Below are positions 10,923 through 22,280 of a stretch of DNA of 64,000 bases, one piece after another. The stretch's first letter is position 1, and each line of letters opens with the position of its first letter. A program made the position numbers and the translations under genes. Where the stretch lies: positions 2,480,001-2,544,000 of the forward strand of contig JACONQ010000008.1 of assembly GCA_014281115.1 (NCBI GenBank), written 5' to 3'. The notes below the pieces were generated by a model. It saw nothing but the letters and a program-made list of their open reading frames with translations. It was not told where the DNA came from and made no database searches. This stretch comes from Laburnicola sp. R22_1 (taxonomy: Eukaryota > Ascomycota > Dothideomycetes > Pleosporales > Didymosphaeriaceae).

Positions 10923-12027
10923 ATGCAGTTTCTCGCGAAATTGATAGTCACTGCGACATTACTCTTAAATTTTACAAATGCAACTCCAATAGAAGAACGG
11001 GCGGCTACCTACGCAGGCTATCTCATCTCGACATTCTCAGATGTGACGCCCAAAGTCCAGCTGTACCTTTCAAATGGAAATTCGCCTACGAGCTTCTCCA
11101 AGCTGAACAAAGGCAATCCTGTGTTGACATCCACCGTCGGGACGAGGGGAGTGCGCGACATATTCCTTACCAGCAACAGCGCCCGAACTCAATTCTACAT
11201 GTTCGCCACAGGTAAATACCAATTCGATGCATTATTTACGCGCAATTCACTGAACTTCCATAAAGATCTCGACATCAACGCTTCAGGATTCTCATGGGAC
11301 AGAGCTACCCGCCAAGGTAGTCGAGGAATCGTAGTATGGAAGTCCAACAACTTGGTCGACTGGTCAAGTCCAAGTCTAGTAACGTACGTTCAACCCCATT
11401 TTCTTCTATATCTCTTTACTAACAACGCGAAGCGTCGAGGGCGCTACCGCCGGCATGGTATGGGCCCCATCCGCCGTATGGGACGACGCCACCTCCCAAT
11501 TCTACGTCTTCTGGGCCTCTCGCTTGTACTCCGCCTCCGACCCCTCACACAGGGGCGTCGCAGGTCTTGACCGCATTCGCTACGCTACCACCAAAGATTT
11601 CACGACCTTCAGTGCAGCGAAGGACTACTATGCGCCACCAGGCACGCCTGTCATTGACCAGGAATTCCAATACCTCGGTACGCCGGGCCACTTCGTGCGC
11701 TTCATCAAGAACGAAACCGTCAATCGGGTGTATCAGGAGACGACGACGGGCGGTATCATGGGTAGTTGGACGAGGACGAGTGGGTATGTGACGAGCGGGA
11801 CGCCGTGGGAGGGGCCGGCGAGTTTTGCGGACAATACGGCCGCGGGGAAGTATCATCTCCTGTTGGATAATTATTCACAGTATGTACCTTTTGAGACGAC
11901 GAATATCCAGTCTCCGCGCTGGAAGAGGTCGAGCACGACCGGGTTTCCGAGCGGGTTGAAACATGGATGTGTCACGCCGGTCACGCAGGCAGAGTACAAT
12001 GCGCTTCTTGCGAAGTATCCGAAATAA
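10923..12027 (+). CDS. Secreted glycoside hydrolase family 43 protein (arabinosidase/xylosidase type)
   Basis: Two exons, 10923-11383 and 11433-12027, with a 49-bp intron (GTACGT donor, TTTACTAAC branch, GAAG acceptor), encode 351 aa. Residues 1-21 form a signal peptide, so the enzyme is probably exported. GH43 five-bladed propeller features are visible: GTRGVRDIF (family form VRDPF; the Asp is conserved), [13 protein letters not shown], then [17 protein letters not shown] created across the splice, and TPWEGPASF, whose Glu is the likely general acid. The family hydrolyses arabinan and xylan side chains; the exact substrate cannot be told. The gene is convergent with the RBR ligase and is the first gene beyond the AT-rich block. 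Family call is firm, substrate open. Confidence 0.88.
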
Positions 12028-12459
12028 GTAGCTGAACAGCACAATGGGTTTCGCATGTAACAGATAGAAGCCTTAGAAATGTCGGCAATATCATCAAGGT
12101 ACATTGGAAGCAGCGAAATCAGATGATATGCATGTACTATTAAATCTCGTCCCATCACGCAACATGTAGCAGCGCGCTGATCCAGCTGAGTGTGTCCTCT
12201 CGAACCCGACGCAAAGAAATGACCTGAATCTTACCACCATAAATCTCGCGTGCTAAGATCGCCTTCTCACTTCTTTCTCTCAAAGAGTGCGCTTTCTCAA
12301 TCTTATATCGTGAGTATAGATGTTCGGTTGAGGCAAGGGCCGGACAAGTCAACAAGCTTAATAACTCAGGTATTATAAACGTCAGGCGTAGCGTGAGCTT
12401 CACCATTCGAGGTTAGAATCATCTCCAACTGTCACCTGATTCATATCCGCAGGGTCATC
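12028..12459. other. Convergent 3' intergenic region
   Basis: Lies between the GH43 stop and the RBR stop and holds both 3' ends. Short antisense frames here have no recognisable domains. No RNA gene or repeat is seen. Confidence 0.6.
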
Positions 12460-13906
12460 CTAGGACGTGCCAGGCAATTCATCACTTGAGCCAGTGTTAA
12501 GAGATGCAACTCCACTCGCAATGGGAATATCGGAACCGGTGTCGGACCCTTCAGGCAGGTCCTCTTCCTCGGCAGCGGGCATCTCGGCGCCAGGCGGTGT
12601 GTTGAGAACAGCCCATTGTGGTTCGCGATCATCCCATAGTGGTTGTTGGGGCGTGTCATTCCAATCCGCGGGGTTTCGTTCAGGTTCGGCCTCGTGATCC
12701 TCCGATCGGTTGTCTGCGCCATCTACCCCCTCGCCGCCATTCCCGTCGTTCTCCTCCTCCCCTTCACTCTCTTCACTCTCATCTGCTGGCTGAGGCTGGG
12801 GCGGATGTGGAGGCGGGACTAGAGTCACGTTAAAGGTGACTCCCTGGTCCATGAGCTCTATCACGAGTTGATCCATTGCCTCTCCGCGCAAATCCGCTGG
12901 CAGACCCTGGACAAAGGCTCTCCGATCGGGCTGGATATGGTGGAGAACCTGTATCCAAAAGTCCTCAATATCGTTACCGCGCTCGTGCTCTCCATCTTCC
13001 TCATCTTCATGCTCTCCATCTTCGTCGTCATCGTCATGGCCGATCATAATCTGCTCTCGACGTGTTCTACCGCCGCGGTTGAGGCCCGAGTCTCGATGAA
13101 AACCGTCTTGGTTGTAACCTTCTGCGTCGTAAACCGCGTGGCCGTATTGCGGGCAACCATGCATGCCCGGCCACTGCTTGCCACAGATGTAGCAAAAGTT
13201 GTTTCCACACTCGCAGGTAATATGGTTGCAGGCTGGACGTTGTTAAACTTTATTCTCGAACGAGAGTGGTCGACCATACCTTCCGTTAGCTCAACCGTCA
13301 TGCCGCAGTTGAAACACTCTTTGTATCCTTGTTCTTCGACAGTTTCCTTGAACTTTAAATCGTGGTCCGGAATCGCGCATTTGTGACCTTGTAGACCATC
13401 GGCTAGCAGTAACTTGCACGACACACACGTAGCCTGGAAGCAACCATCGCAGACGGCGTAGGCAAGGTTCGACTCCACATCTGTTATATGACCGTCTGGG
13501 TGAAGGAACTTTCCACAGGATGCACTTGCGCAGTACACTCGATACCTGTGACTGTGAGCATAACCTGACGAGATGCCATTCTAATTTCTAAAAGCGAACT
13601 TACTTGGGCAAGATCGTGTACTCTCCCTGCTCCTTGACCTGAAAAGCCACTTGAACGTCCTCGGGAATATACTCGGCGTACTTATCGAGGGGTACCGGCT
13701 CGTCGCAGCATTGCGGAGGATATAAGCTCTCGTTTTCTACGACAATCAGCACGGTCTTTCGAATCGCTGTTGATGGTTTTACCTGTCGCTTGCTCGAAGT
13801 AGGAAGAGATGTCGTCTTTGCAGACCCAGTGGTTGAAGCAGGGCAGCTCAAGCAGCTGGGTCTCCTCGCTTTGTGTCTCTCCACAGATCACGCACTCGCG
13901 AGCCAT
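12460..13906 (-). CDS. RBR-type (RING-IBR-RING) E3 ubiquitin ligase
   Basis: Four exons (13906-13783, 13736-13604, 13545-13280, 13232-12460) with introns of 46, 58 and 47 bp give 431 aa in one frame. RING1 begins CVICGE and continues LPCFNHWVC; its YPPQCC end is formed by splicing. The IBR has YCASASCG, CDGCFQATCVSC and GHKC. RING2 reads ECFNCGM, then ACNHITCECGNNFCYICG, whose ACNHITC carries the expected catalytic cysteine that takes ubiquitin from the E2 before transfer. The C-terminal 200 residues are acidic and low-complexity (runs of D/E near 215-235 and 305-325) and unique to this protein type. The ATG at 13906 has a purine at -3 and begins MARECVICG. Substrates unknown; cytosolic or nuclear by inference. 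Confidence 0.92.
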
Positions 13907-14015
13907 GTCGAGGTAGGTGTATATATGATTATCGTCTGGTGACTTGGTGTATTGGTAGGGCAATCGGAGCAATGTCGAGGTTAAAGCCTTACACCTGGTT
14001 GAGCTTGATGTTCGC

Positions 14016-14085
14016 GACGAGCGGATGACGAGCGGGTGACGAGCGGGTGACGATTGTTCTCTCGAAGGGAGGGCGCGATTATATA
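14016..14085 (-). promoter_or_regulatory. Putative RBR promoter: TATA motif and 11-bp tandem repeat
   Basis: On the minus strand TATATAA lies at 14085-14079, about 175 bp before the RBR start codon. Downstream of it, three tandem copies of GACGAGCGG(A/G)T (plus-strand 14016-14048) repeat a TGACG core, which resembles half of a CRE/bZIP site. Regulatory function is inference. Confidence 0.4.
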
Positions 14086-15355
14086 TGGTAGGTGTGGGGA
14101 CCCGTGGGTGAAAGTCCCTCGGTGCGCACGGCCCACGATCAGAAGATCTATCAAATGCTCTTTTTCACCGCCAAACGGGAACGAGAGCTCGTCAAAATGG
14201 TGAAAGGAGGCGAAACCCCATATTCGAGAGTTTGTCGCTGAGTTTCGACTGTGGGCAACGCTCCCAAAGCACGGAAGCGGACCCACTGCGATGCGTGGTA
14301 CGCTTACACGAGCGCAGCACCAATCAAACAGAGGAGGTGTACAAACGCTAAGAAAGGTGTATTAAACAAGACACGTAAAACGTGAAAGAGTAGAAGCTGC
14401 GCACGTCGTAGTTTAGGTACATCTGTGTTGCTGAGCACCAGCCGTGGCTTGGCCAATGAAACGCGTGAGTCACGACTCCGGAAACTGTGCCTGGCCTTGG
14501 CTGCCTTCACGCGGCGTATACGCGGATCCATATCTACAAGATGATCGAAACACCCGCACTTCCGAGCGTGGACTGTTGGAAGGATTGGCACGCTGCCTGG
14601 ACTACGACCTCGCGCAGACTGAAGGCAGCAATGAAGCTTTCTAACTATGCACAGATTGGAAGTGCAAGCGCAGACGTCTCTTACAAACCTTATAGTGACT
14701 GTGCCAAGTTAGCAATGGATGATGGGTTGATGGCTTGTGGGATGAGTCTCATCCATGGCAACGAATAGTGAGAGATACCTAGGTAAGCGCACGGGTTACC
14801 TGCGTTGAAAAGCTCCTATTGGTAGCAAGATCCAAGGAAGTGTGTTTGGACGAAGCAAATATTTTCATGAAAATGCATCACGAGTCACACTACCTCCCAA
14901 TCACTTCAATGTTATAGACATCAGTACAACATACTTACATACACATGTTATTATTGCTCTACTATCAGGTCGTTACTGTCTCATTTTTTACCCGCGCTGC
15001 ACCTGCAATCTGCACCTGGGCAGAGCTATAATCACGTGATCGGTCTTTATGAACTCATCCTGCAGACAGTCACACTAGCCTTGGACGAAACCATGCCTCA
15101 TTGGGTCTTATCTCGACCTTCGTATAGCGCCACGTACATGCAGGTGTCGCTGTGCCACATATAATGGCCCCGACACCTCTTCGTCTCCCCCAAACGTCGC
15201 TTCTAACACCATACAACGCTGCCCATGGACATCTCACCAAAATGCAGAAGGTTTTTGAATACTTCAAATTAACCTTCGTGCAATCCTTCACCGGAAGCAC
15301 ACAATTAACAACTCCACCCTATCCCCGACACTACTACACATGCACCCCCCCCAGC
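14086..15355. other. Intergenic, no supported gene
   Basis: Short frames occur on both strands (for example 14304-14591 minus and 14487-14768 plus), but they overlap one another, show no domains or splice-linked continuation, and are not called. A TATAA-like motif at about 15158 lies roughly 200 bp before the broken gene at 15356. Confidence 0.5.
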
Positions 15356-16083
15356 ATGCCCTACAACTCGGCCAAAGCCATCACTCGCCGCATCAGCTTC
15401 GACCCTTCATCCATCATTACATATGGCTACCCATCTCGCGGTGGCATTATCATGCTAGACGATACATGCCCGCGGACTTGGATTTCCTGGGTCTGGACCG
15501 CATGAATCCGCCGATGCTTAGGCATAACGATCCCGAATAAGAGGACGCGTTCTGTCAGAGGCTGTTGTTGCTAGGTGCAAAGTGGTGGGATTACATGGTG
15601 CGATACTGGCTGTTGACCAACGAGGACGTCAATATCTATGAATTGGAGCAGAGCAGCGAGCCGGAACCGACAAAGCGGGAACGGCACTGGGTCAGCGTGG
15701 CGTGGCCTAGTGTAGGAGGGCTTGTGGTCTATATCGACGAGATCAGCAATATAAATTCGTGGCTATTTTTCAGGACAGACATTGGTGTCTCCAAGCTCTG
15801 CGAGAGAGATAATAATGCCTTGTTCAAAGTGGACGTCGAAAATAGCGACCCAGGGCTGTACGAGCAACCAGGCTGGCCTGGCGGGACTTACCCCATGAAG
15901 ATAGATGGGACGGATTGCAAATACATGAACGATGGGAGTAATGTTGGAGCGTTGTTCTGTGACGGCAGAGAGGGTCCGATCGAGTGCAAGGAAGACCGTG
16001 AGAACGAAGGAAAGGGGAAAGAATCCGATATGGGCCTCCTTGTGGCTATTCACCAGCACCCTGTTGTGTTTTGCGAGTGGTAG
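15356..16083 (+). pseudogene. Broken gene for a hypothetical protein (frameshift plus in-frame stop)
   Basis: The frame starting MPYNSAKAITRRISF runs to about 15475. The protein-like sequence then continues in the next frame (ADLDFLGLDRMNPP), meets TAA at 15538-15540, and goes on in that frame with AFCQRLLLLGAKWWDY to the stop at 16083. No GT-AG intron can repair both breaks; the only candidate is about 31 bp. The codon pattern on both sides looks genuine. The protein is not recognised. It has no signal peptide, several Trp-rich stretches and a charged C-terminus. A sequencing error at one break cannot be excluded. Confidence 0.6.
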
Positions 16084-16593
16084 AATGGGAGTGGACTCTG
16101 AGAGTACCATGGTTGGAGCGGTTACACGGTTTTTTTCTTAGTCTTATATTCTTGCACTCCCCTTTTCTCTCTTTTTCTTTTATTCCTAAGTAGAGCTTGT
16201 TATCGTGTCTTTAGGTGCGGTTATTATCTTGGCAATATGTTTTTGTACTCCTTTTCCCTCTCCCTTTCTCTTATTCCCGACCAGACGTACGTCATCCTGT
16301 ATTTAGAAATCACAAAAAATGCAACTCTTCCGACTCGAGCTCCCACTTTGCGCATGTACACGTAGCGTGTAGGCAGCTCTGCGTTTCGTGAGGACTCGAG
16401 CTAGGTTAGAATCATCCACAATGAAGCTCATTCAGTATATGTAGGCAACACAAAATAACTCCATAGCGTATCTATAAAAGAATGGACGAGGCTCAAAAAC
16501 CCCCAACTTGACCACCACCAACGATCTCCCAGCCTTCTCCTCGTCCCCACACATCACTTGCCCACACGACTCCATATCTAAGTAGCATGACAC
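16084..16593. other. Intergenic, CT-rich
   Basis: Contains two similar pyrimidine-rich stretches (about 16155-16190 and 16243-16282, each CTCCYTTTYCTCTC followed by TTATTCC), suggesting a local duplication. No gene is seen. Confidence 0.5.
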
Positions 16594-17079
16594 TCAATCG
16601 ACCTTCTTCCCAAAATAATACCCCCTGCAATTCGTCTCCGGGTCATTGCGATCACACTCACACGCCGTGTCCTGCTCCGGATTACACGGAAAATCCAGGT
16701 TCGCAATATCCCAGTTCCAAAACCACGTGTAATCGGTGCCCGCACAGTTTTGACCACTATATCCACATTAGGACTACCGAAGAGGAAGATCGAGTATGGA
16801 GGGACGAAGGACTTACTCCCAGAGAACGCAGTACCAGTTGCCGTAGTCGTTGGTGACTTGGAGTGACGCAGCTGTCGCGTCGAAAGCGGCGGGGAGGGTG
16901 GGGACTACGCAGGCGCTGTTGGAGGTGGAGGTGTCGATGTCGAGGGTGAGGGATTGGCCGAGGAAGTTGGGCGAGGTGAAGAGGGTGATGGACGTTGTGG
17001 CGCGCTTTTGCATGGCGGGGGATGAAGCGGCGAGGCTGAGTGTGGCGAGGAGGGAGGTTGCGATGGTGAGGGCCTTCAT
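16594..17079 (-). CDS. Small secreted cysteine-rich protein with beta/gamma-crystallin-like motif
   Basis: Exons 17079-16817 and 16756-16594 with a 60-bp intron (GTAAGT donor, CTAAT branch, ATATAG acceptor) give 141 aa. Residues 1-19 or so are a signal peptide, followed by a KR site near residues 25-26. The mature part starts with ITLFTSPNFLGQSLTLDID, which fits the F-x4-F-x-G signature of beta/gamma-crystallin Greek-key folds. It continues ASLQVTNDYGNWYCVLWDGQ, with WDG created by the splice. Seven cysteines follow the signal peptide, concentrated in the second exon (QNCAG, FPCNP, ACECD, TNCRG). Size, secretion and cysteine content are those of fungal effector-like or antimicrobial proteins, but no function is known. 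Crystallin-type folds often bind calcium; this is inference. Confidence 0.82.
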
Positions 17080-18005
17080 TGTGAGGTGTGGGGTGGAGTA
17101 GTAGAGGAAGATGGACGAAGGAGGTTGGTATGCGAGTATTTGAGAGGAAGAAGTTGAGTGAGATGTTGCTTGGTGGATGTTGTAGAACGCTCTTTGGCCT
17201 CCTTTTGTATGCTATTTTTCTGGCTGCGATGGTCCTCTGCGTTCATAGCTCGAATAGCTTTCTTGTTTCTTCGACTCTACGCCCCAGCCACCAACGAAAG
17301 AGGTTACAACTTTATTTCAGTGCAGACCATGCTTGGTCCCTTGCGTTGTTTGAATGAGCGAGGCATTCTTGCATCTGGAGCCTACTCAGCCTTGGAGGAA
17401 CAGTAACAGTAAGATCATGGGCGCATACTGTGGTCCGTGAAGTGTTGCCTGATTACACTCTGTCCACCAAGCGCACCGTTGAACTTGATAACTCTACAAA
17501 AGTGACTTTTCGCGAAAGTTCATTGATCACGTAAGATAAGGAGAATACTTTTACTAGCGTTCATGCGTCAGCTCATGTTGCCAAGAATGTGGCAAAGTGA
17601 ATTTGGTTTGGGTGGAAATGAGAGCGACAGGGGGCCAGATCTTAATATGACTTAACACACGGTGCTCGAACACCTCACGCTCAACATAATCAGCGCGAGT
17701 CCGTACACGGTGGGTTGTTGACCTGCATGATGTTCGCAGGATGAGATGGGGCCAATGGGGGTACGCCCTGCATAACTTGTGGAGGGGCATCAGAAGGCGA
17801 ACAGAAGCCTTCCCTGGACCACGTGTAGAAAATTGTATCCCTGACTTTTTTGATAACGGCGGCGCTATTTCTGAGATGTATCGAAAGCCACTGCTCTGAA
17901 ACGATACTATTCGCATGATCTATCGTAACCAACCGTGTGATATCCCAGTTTGGGATGCATAACGCCGAAGCAATGTTATCCTGTAATGCCTGTATTGCTA
18001 TATCG
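17080..18005. other. Intergenic
   Basis: Promoter side of the small secreted protein and 3' side of the CBR1-like reductase. Open frames on both strands at 17088-17406 and 17554-17932 lack recognisable motifs. No RNA gene or repeat was seen. Confidence 0.5.
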
Positions 18006-18920
18006 CTACCATTCGATAGGTTTCTCGCTTTGCCAGAAAAGACCCGATTGTCCTTTGATATCAGCCAGAGCTAACAGTACCGGCGTCTGTGCCCCTTGGT
18101 CGGGGCTTTTGGTACCGTTGCCTTTTGACATATCGGTGTTGACATAGCCAGGGCAACAAGCATTGATCAGCAGCTTGCTATTCTTCTCTTTCTCCCCTCG
18201 AGCGAGTGCTTTCGTCGCGCCAATTAACCCAGCTTTTGACACAGCATACGCAGCGCTTGGGAATCCGGCTTGCTTCTCCCTACCCGCTTCGACAGCAGCC
18301 GCAAAGTCTTTCATGATGCTGGTGATATCGGCCTCGGTTTGCGAGGAAAGGAATCGATTGCGGATCTCCTCGGAATATTTGTTGAGATGGCCGGACATAC
18401 TCGCCACGTTGACGATGCGGCCTTCTTGCTTTAGCAGTGGCAAGAATGTGTGACAAGCCTCCATGGTGTTGTAATAGTTGCAGCCCAGGGTAGTTTTGAC
18501 GATGTTGGCGTCTACTCAAATCAGTTGGTCTCCCTCCATCGGTACATAAGTCGACCTACCAAATCCATACATGGCAATGGCAGCATTGTTAATGATAAAA
18601 TCAATCCCTTCTGCGTGGGTCTGCTGGATGTGATTTGCGAAGTTCTCCACGCTCTTGCGATCCGTGATGTCCAGCTGATGATACTTGATCTCAGAACGGC
18701 CACCGTCGCTCTTGAGCGCCTTTGCCTGTCTTAGCTGGGGGTCATCCTGCAGGTCTCTCAACGCGGCTTCACCTCTGCCTTTGTCGCGAGAAGTAAGGTA
18801 GATCAGAAAAGGGCCATTCTGGAGAGGCGATTTCGGGCATTGCAGTGCGAGCTGTCTGACAATAGCCTTTCCTATACCCTTGTTAGCGCCAGTCACGATT
18901 CCTACGCGACTGTATGCCAT
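18006..18920 (-). CDS. Short-chain dehydrogenase, carbonyl reductase (CBR1)-like
   Basis: Exons 18920-18560 and 18511-18006 with a 48-bp intron (GTAGGT donor, TGAGTAG acceptor) encode 288 aa. The NAD(P)-binding motif TGANKGIG lies at residues 10-17, and DFIINNAAIAMYGF (splice junction after GF) matches the NNAG region. The active site is VNVASMSG with Ser and YAVSKAG with the Tyr-x3-Lys pair. Arg residues after the first beta strand favour NADPH. The family reduces carbonyls on quinones, aldehydes and ketones in the cytosol. The end (FWQSEKPIEW) is the usual CBR1-like C-terminus. The natural substrate is unknown. Confidence 0.9.
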
Positions 18921-19338
18921 GGTTTGACGCGTTGGAGGAATCAGGAGACTCGAGGGGAAGCCGCGACCGCATGCTGGTGACTTACGACGCCGTCACGTCG
19001 TCATGGTGGCACGGGAAGAAGTTCGGCCGAGCGCCGCACTCCCCCATGTCGCTCACGCGTCGAGAACATGCTCTCCATACATATATTCCATTACAGTATA
19101 CTTTTTCGAAGTGCAAATTTCATGGTGAGATTGCGAGTATGAAGGTATACGGCTCGAGAATCGTGCCGTCCACGAGTGCACGCGATTTACAACTCAACAT
19201 GCGACGAGTTTTCCACAAGCATGTTCTCTGCGCCCAGAATCTCGACTGACCTATACACAGGGCCCTCCTGCGACCAATATAGACTATGCTCCCGTTGAAA
19301 ATGCTTCTCGGTGGTAACCTCTCGCTCTTGGATCAAAA
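18921..19338. other. Intergenic between reductase and methyltransferase
   Basis: 5' region of the CBR1-like gene and 3' region of the methyltransferase gene, both on the minus strand. No supported gene. Confidence 0.5.
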
Positions 19339-20236
19339 TCATCGCTTCTTCACCAGCTCCCCCACAATGTATGGGATCGCATATTTCGGGCCCACATACT
19401 GCAGCTGGAATTTGTCCCATTCTCCCGCATCTCGCAGGAACTCCGGCGTGTGCCTCTGCACCTTGCACCCACCCAGGAACAATGGCCATCCGAGGATCGT
19501 GTACACGGCCTGCATTACACGCGCCGCAATGCTACCCTCGGTTCTCCAAGGGTTTACTACGTGTTCGCAGACCACCATCCTACCCCCAGGCTTCAACAGC
19601 GCGTATAGTCCTTTGATGGTTTCCTTTGGGTGGGGCACGCCACACAGCACCCTCAGACAACAAATCTCGTCGAAAACACCACCTTCGGCTGTCCCTCCTG
19701 CCCCGCTTGCATCCAGGATCCCACTTTTGTGAAGAGCTGGGATCAAGCTCTCCGGCTCGCCGCCACAAAGTAGCGCATGGTACTTGTCACCGAAGCCACA
19801 CTTTTGTGCATTCTGAAGCAGCCCCGCATGCAAGTCGGCGGCAGGCTCGGCGCCATAGATTGCAGAGATTCGCTCCGGATTAAAACGACCCAAAAGCTCG
19901 CCGGAGCCAGGTCCAATGTCCAGGACCAAGCCGCGACATTGACCGACGAGTTCATTAAAGGGACCTGGCATCTCTTCGGACATGGCTGCGCCGTTGTAGG
20001 TCCAGAGGCGGGCAAAGGACTTGAAACGGACCTCTGTCAAGTTGAAGAGCTTGCTTGGTTGGCGTTCCACGAAGGCGATTTCCAGGATGCTCATGACAAG
20101 GTCTACTAAGATGTCAGTCGGGCCGAAAGAAAGATCACCGACAGGACGTACGGTACATGCCCATGCCAAGTAGAACCGATGGACCTAGGAGCCTCGGAAA
20201 GGGTAGCATACTCTGCATCCATGGCGGCGGAGGCAT
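19339..20236 (-). CDS. METTL7-like SAM-dependent methyltransferase, membrane-anchored
   Basis: Exons 20236-20152 and 20105-19339 with a 46-bp intron (GTACGT donor, CTGAC branch, CTTAG acceptor) give 283 aa. The first exon supplies a hydrophobic N-terminus (MLPFPRLLGPSVLLGMGMYL), a plausible membrane anchor. Motif I is VLDIGPGSGELLGRF, the post-I acidic region is IYGAEPAADLHAGL, and the later motifs are DEICCLRVLCGVPHP and LLKPGGRMVVCEHV. Organisation and motifs match the METTL7/UbiE-type class I methyltransferases, some of which methylate thiols or lipid-associated substrates; the substrate here is unknown. Its start lies 277 bp from the left edge of a large transposon nest that separates it from the divergent AYR1-like gene. 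Confidence 0.88.
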
Positions 20237-20546
20237 TTTCAGATCAAGTGTGTTTCCTACAAGTCTTGTCTATGACCAGCGTAATCGATATTCTCTTTTC
20301 TGTTTGTGGGAGCAATGGATCTAAACCAAGTTAACCAGGCCCGACCGGGCCGCCATCCTTTATAGTCGCCGTCTACACTGGTTACTCGCCGTTTGCGGCT
20401 CATAACTCGGTCCTTTTCTGGGGCAAATCCCGTCGAGGCAAGGAATCGAATGATTGTTTAGTGATATAGATCGCATCCAGGCCCTGGTGGCAACTAAGGC
20501 GATTGTCACACTACTGTGTCCGTGCACTCAACGCCCGGATTCAGGC

Positions 20547-20668
20547 AGTGTTTACCTCCCGCTTAGCAGTTTGCCAGCAGTTTCTAAGAAGCTGCTGAGG
20601 GTCTAGTGTTTACCTCCCGTGCCCCTGGCAGTTTCTAAGAAGCTGCTGGCGGCCTAGTGTTTACCTCC
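20547..20668 (+). repeat. Harbinger subterminal repeats
   Basis: AGTGTTTACCTCC occurs at 20547, 20605 and 20656. CAGTTTCTAAGAAGCTGCTG follows the first and second copies. Inverted versions lie near 23727 and 23825 at the other end. Such repeats are likely transposase or Myb-protein binding sites (inference). Confidence 0.75.
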
Positions 20669-20847
20669 GGAGCCAATCCAGCAGAAAATTCTGCCAGGGT
20701 GGCGTGTTGGTGGCGTTTAGTGGCTTCGCACGGACAACAACCTGCCTAAAACAGCAAAACTGCTGGCAGTTTCTACTGGTGCCCCAGAGGTGCAGAAAAA
20801 CTGCCAGCAGAGGCTGCCAAACATCGCTATAACGTCACTCTATACTC

Positions 20848-22238
20848 TTGCTGTTATTATTACCCCATGGCTCGCATTCGCAGCTCCCACGTATTCGTTT
20901 GCGCAGAACCCTCCCTATTATACTAGCAGCGATCGCTGTAGACCTACAGCGGCAATCTCGATCGCGCGCCATGCGATTGTTTCTTAATAAGGTGCTCTAT
21001 AGGCCCACCAGCCTGCGTGTGGATAGGATGGAATATGGCCGTAGATCAGAGTGGGTAAAGGCTATGCGCGAAGGCCACTAGGATAGGATCTACAACATCA
21101 CTGGCTTGCATAAGGAGCAATTCGAGGCCCTCCTAGAGCTGCTGATTAACGAGGGATTGACGGCTTTGGGGGAGGTGGATGCTGACAAGAAGCTGGGCAT
21201 CTTTATAGCGGTTGTCAGCAAAGATCAGTCGTATCGCTACCTGCGCGAACAATTCCAGCACAGCACGAGGACTCTACATCGCGCTTTCCACAAGGTACTT
21301 ACTATCCTGCGCAATAACCTCTATCCTAAGGTGGTGCGGCCCCAGAGGATGAGGTACCCTTGCGGATTTCAACATTAAAAACCTACTCGCCGTTCTTTAA
21401 CAAATGCCGCGGAGCTGTGGATGGGACCTATATACCTATCTCCATTAGTAGGAACGCTGTTAAGCCTGGCGAGAAGTTTCCTATTAAGTCAGCATGGCGG
21501 TGTAGGAAGGGTTATTACTTACAGAATGTTTTCGCCTGTGTGGACTTCAACCTTAACTTCTAGTTCGTTCTTGCTAGATGGGAGGGCTCCGCACATGATG
21601 CCCGTGTTTTCCGGAATGCCTGCTTTAAAGGATTCAAGGCCCTGGCTCTAAATACTTATTTTCTAGCGGATAGTGGCTACTCTTTAATAGATAGGCTGCT
21701 GCTCATTCCCTATCAAAAAACGCGTTATCACATCAGCGAGTGGGATGTTAATAGTAGGAATCTAAAAACGCCTTAAGAGCTGTTTAACTTACAGCATTTA
21801 TTATTAAGGATAGCTGTAGAGAGGGCCTTTAGCGTGTTAAAGAGACAGTTTAAGATCCTCTAGGGGGCCTAATTAGGCTTCAGCATTTGGACTTAGGTGT
21901 TTATTGTATACGCTTGTGTAGCCCTTCATAACTAGCTCAACAGCCAGCAGGGTATTAACGTCGCTGCGGAGGCGAATGAGGCGGAGGCAGATAGGTTAAT
22001 ATGCCAGGGTGACACTAAAATGGAGGATGGGTAGCGATCGAGGCTTACCAACAACGAATTTCGCACAGAATTGGCCAAATGTATGTGGGAATCCTATTAG
22101 GAACATAGACGGGCGCTCGGATTATAGGCTAGAGACATTCTAGGAGAACAATTGCCCTAGCTCATATTTGATCCATCTAGCTCGGCGTTCCGGCTTCATC
22201 GCGAGCATGGCGCTTGCCTTCGCCTTATCTTAAAGTAG
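20848..22238 (+). pseudogene. PIF-Harbinger DDE transposase, decayed
   Basis: Reading starts in frame 1 (HKEQFEALLELLINEGL and TLHRAFHKVLTILRNNLYP) and shifts to frame 3 at about 21340. It then gives GAVDGTYIPIS (first Asp), ARWEGSAHDARVFRN (second Asp) and AVERAFSVLKRQF (catalytic Glu), the DDE_Tnp_4/HARBI1 pattern. In-frame stops near 21561, 21774 and 21861 and the frameshift make it inactive. The exact start codon is not decided; upstream of 20970 the frame is open but weakly supported. Confidence 0.85.
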
Positions 22239-22280
22239 AGAGATAACCTGGTACACCTCCGCCTCAAACTCTCCAGCTAA

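Noticed and set aside
12868..13386. 172-codon plus-strand frame with hydrophobic stretches
   Set aside because: Antisense shadow of the RBR ligase exons, including the acidic tract read backwards.
13907..13972. Longer N-terminus for the RBR ligase
   Set aside because: The upstream codon in frame is TTG; the ATG at 13906 has better context and begins right before RING1.
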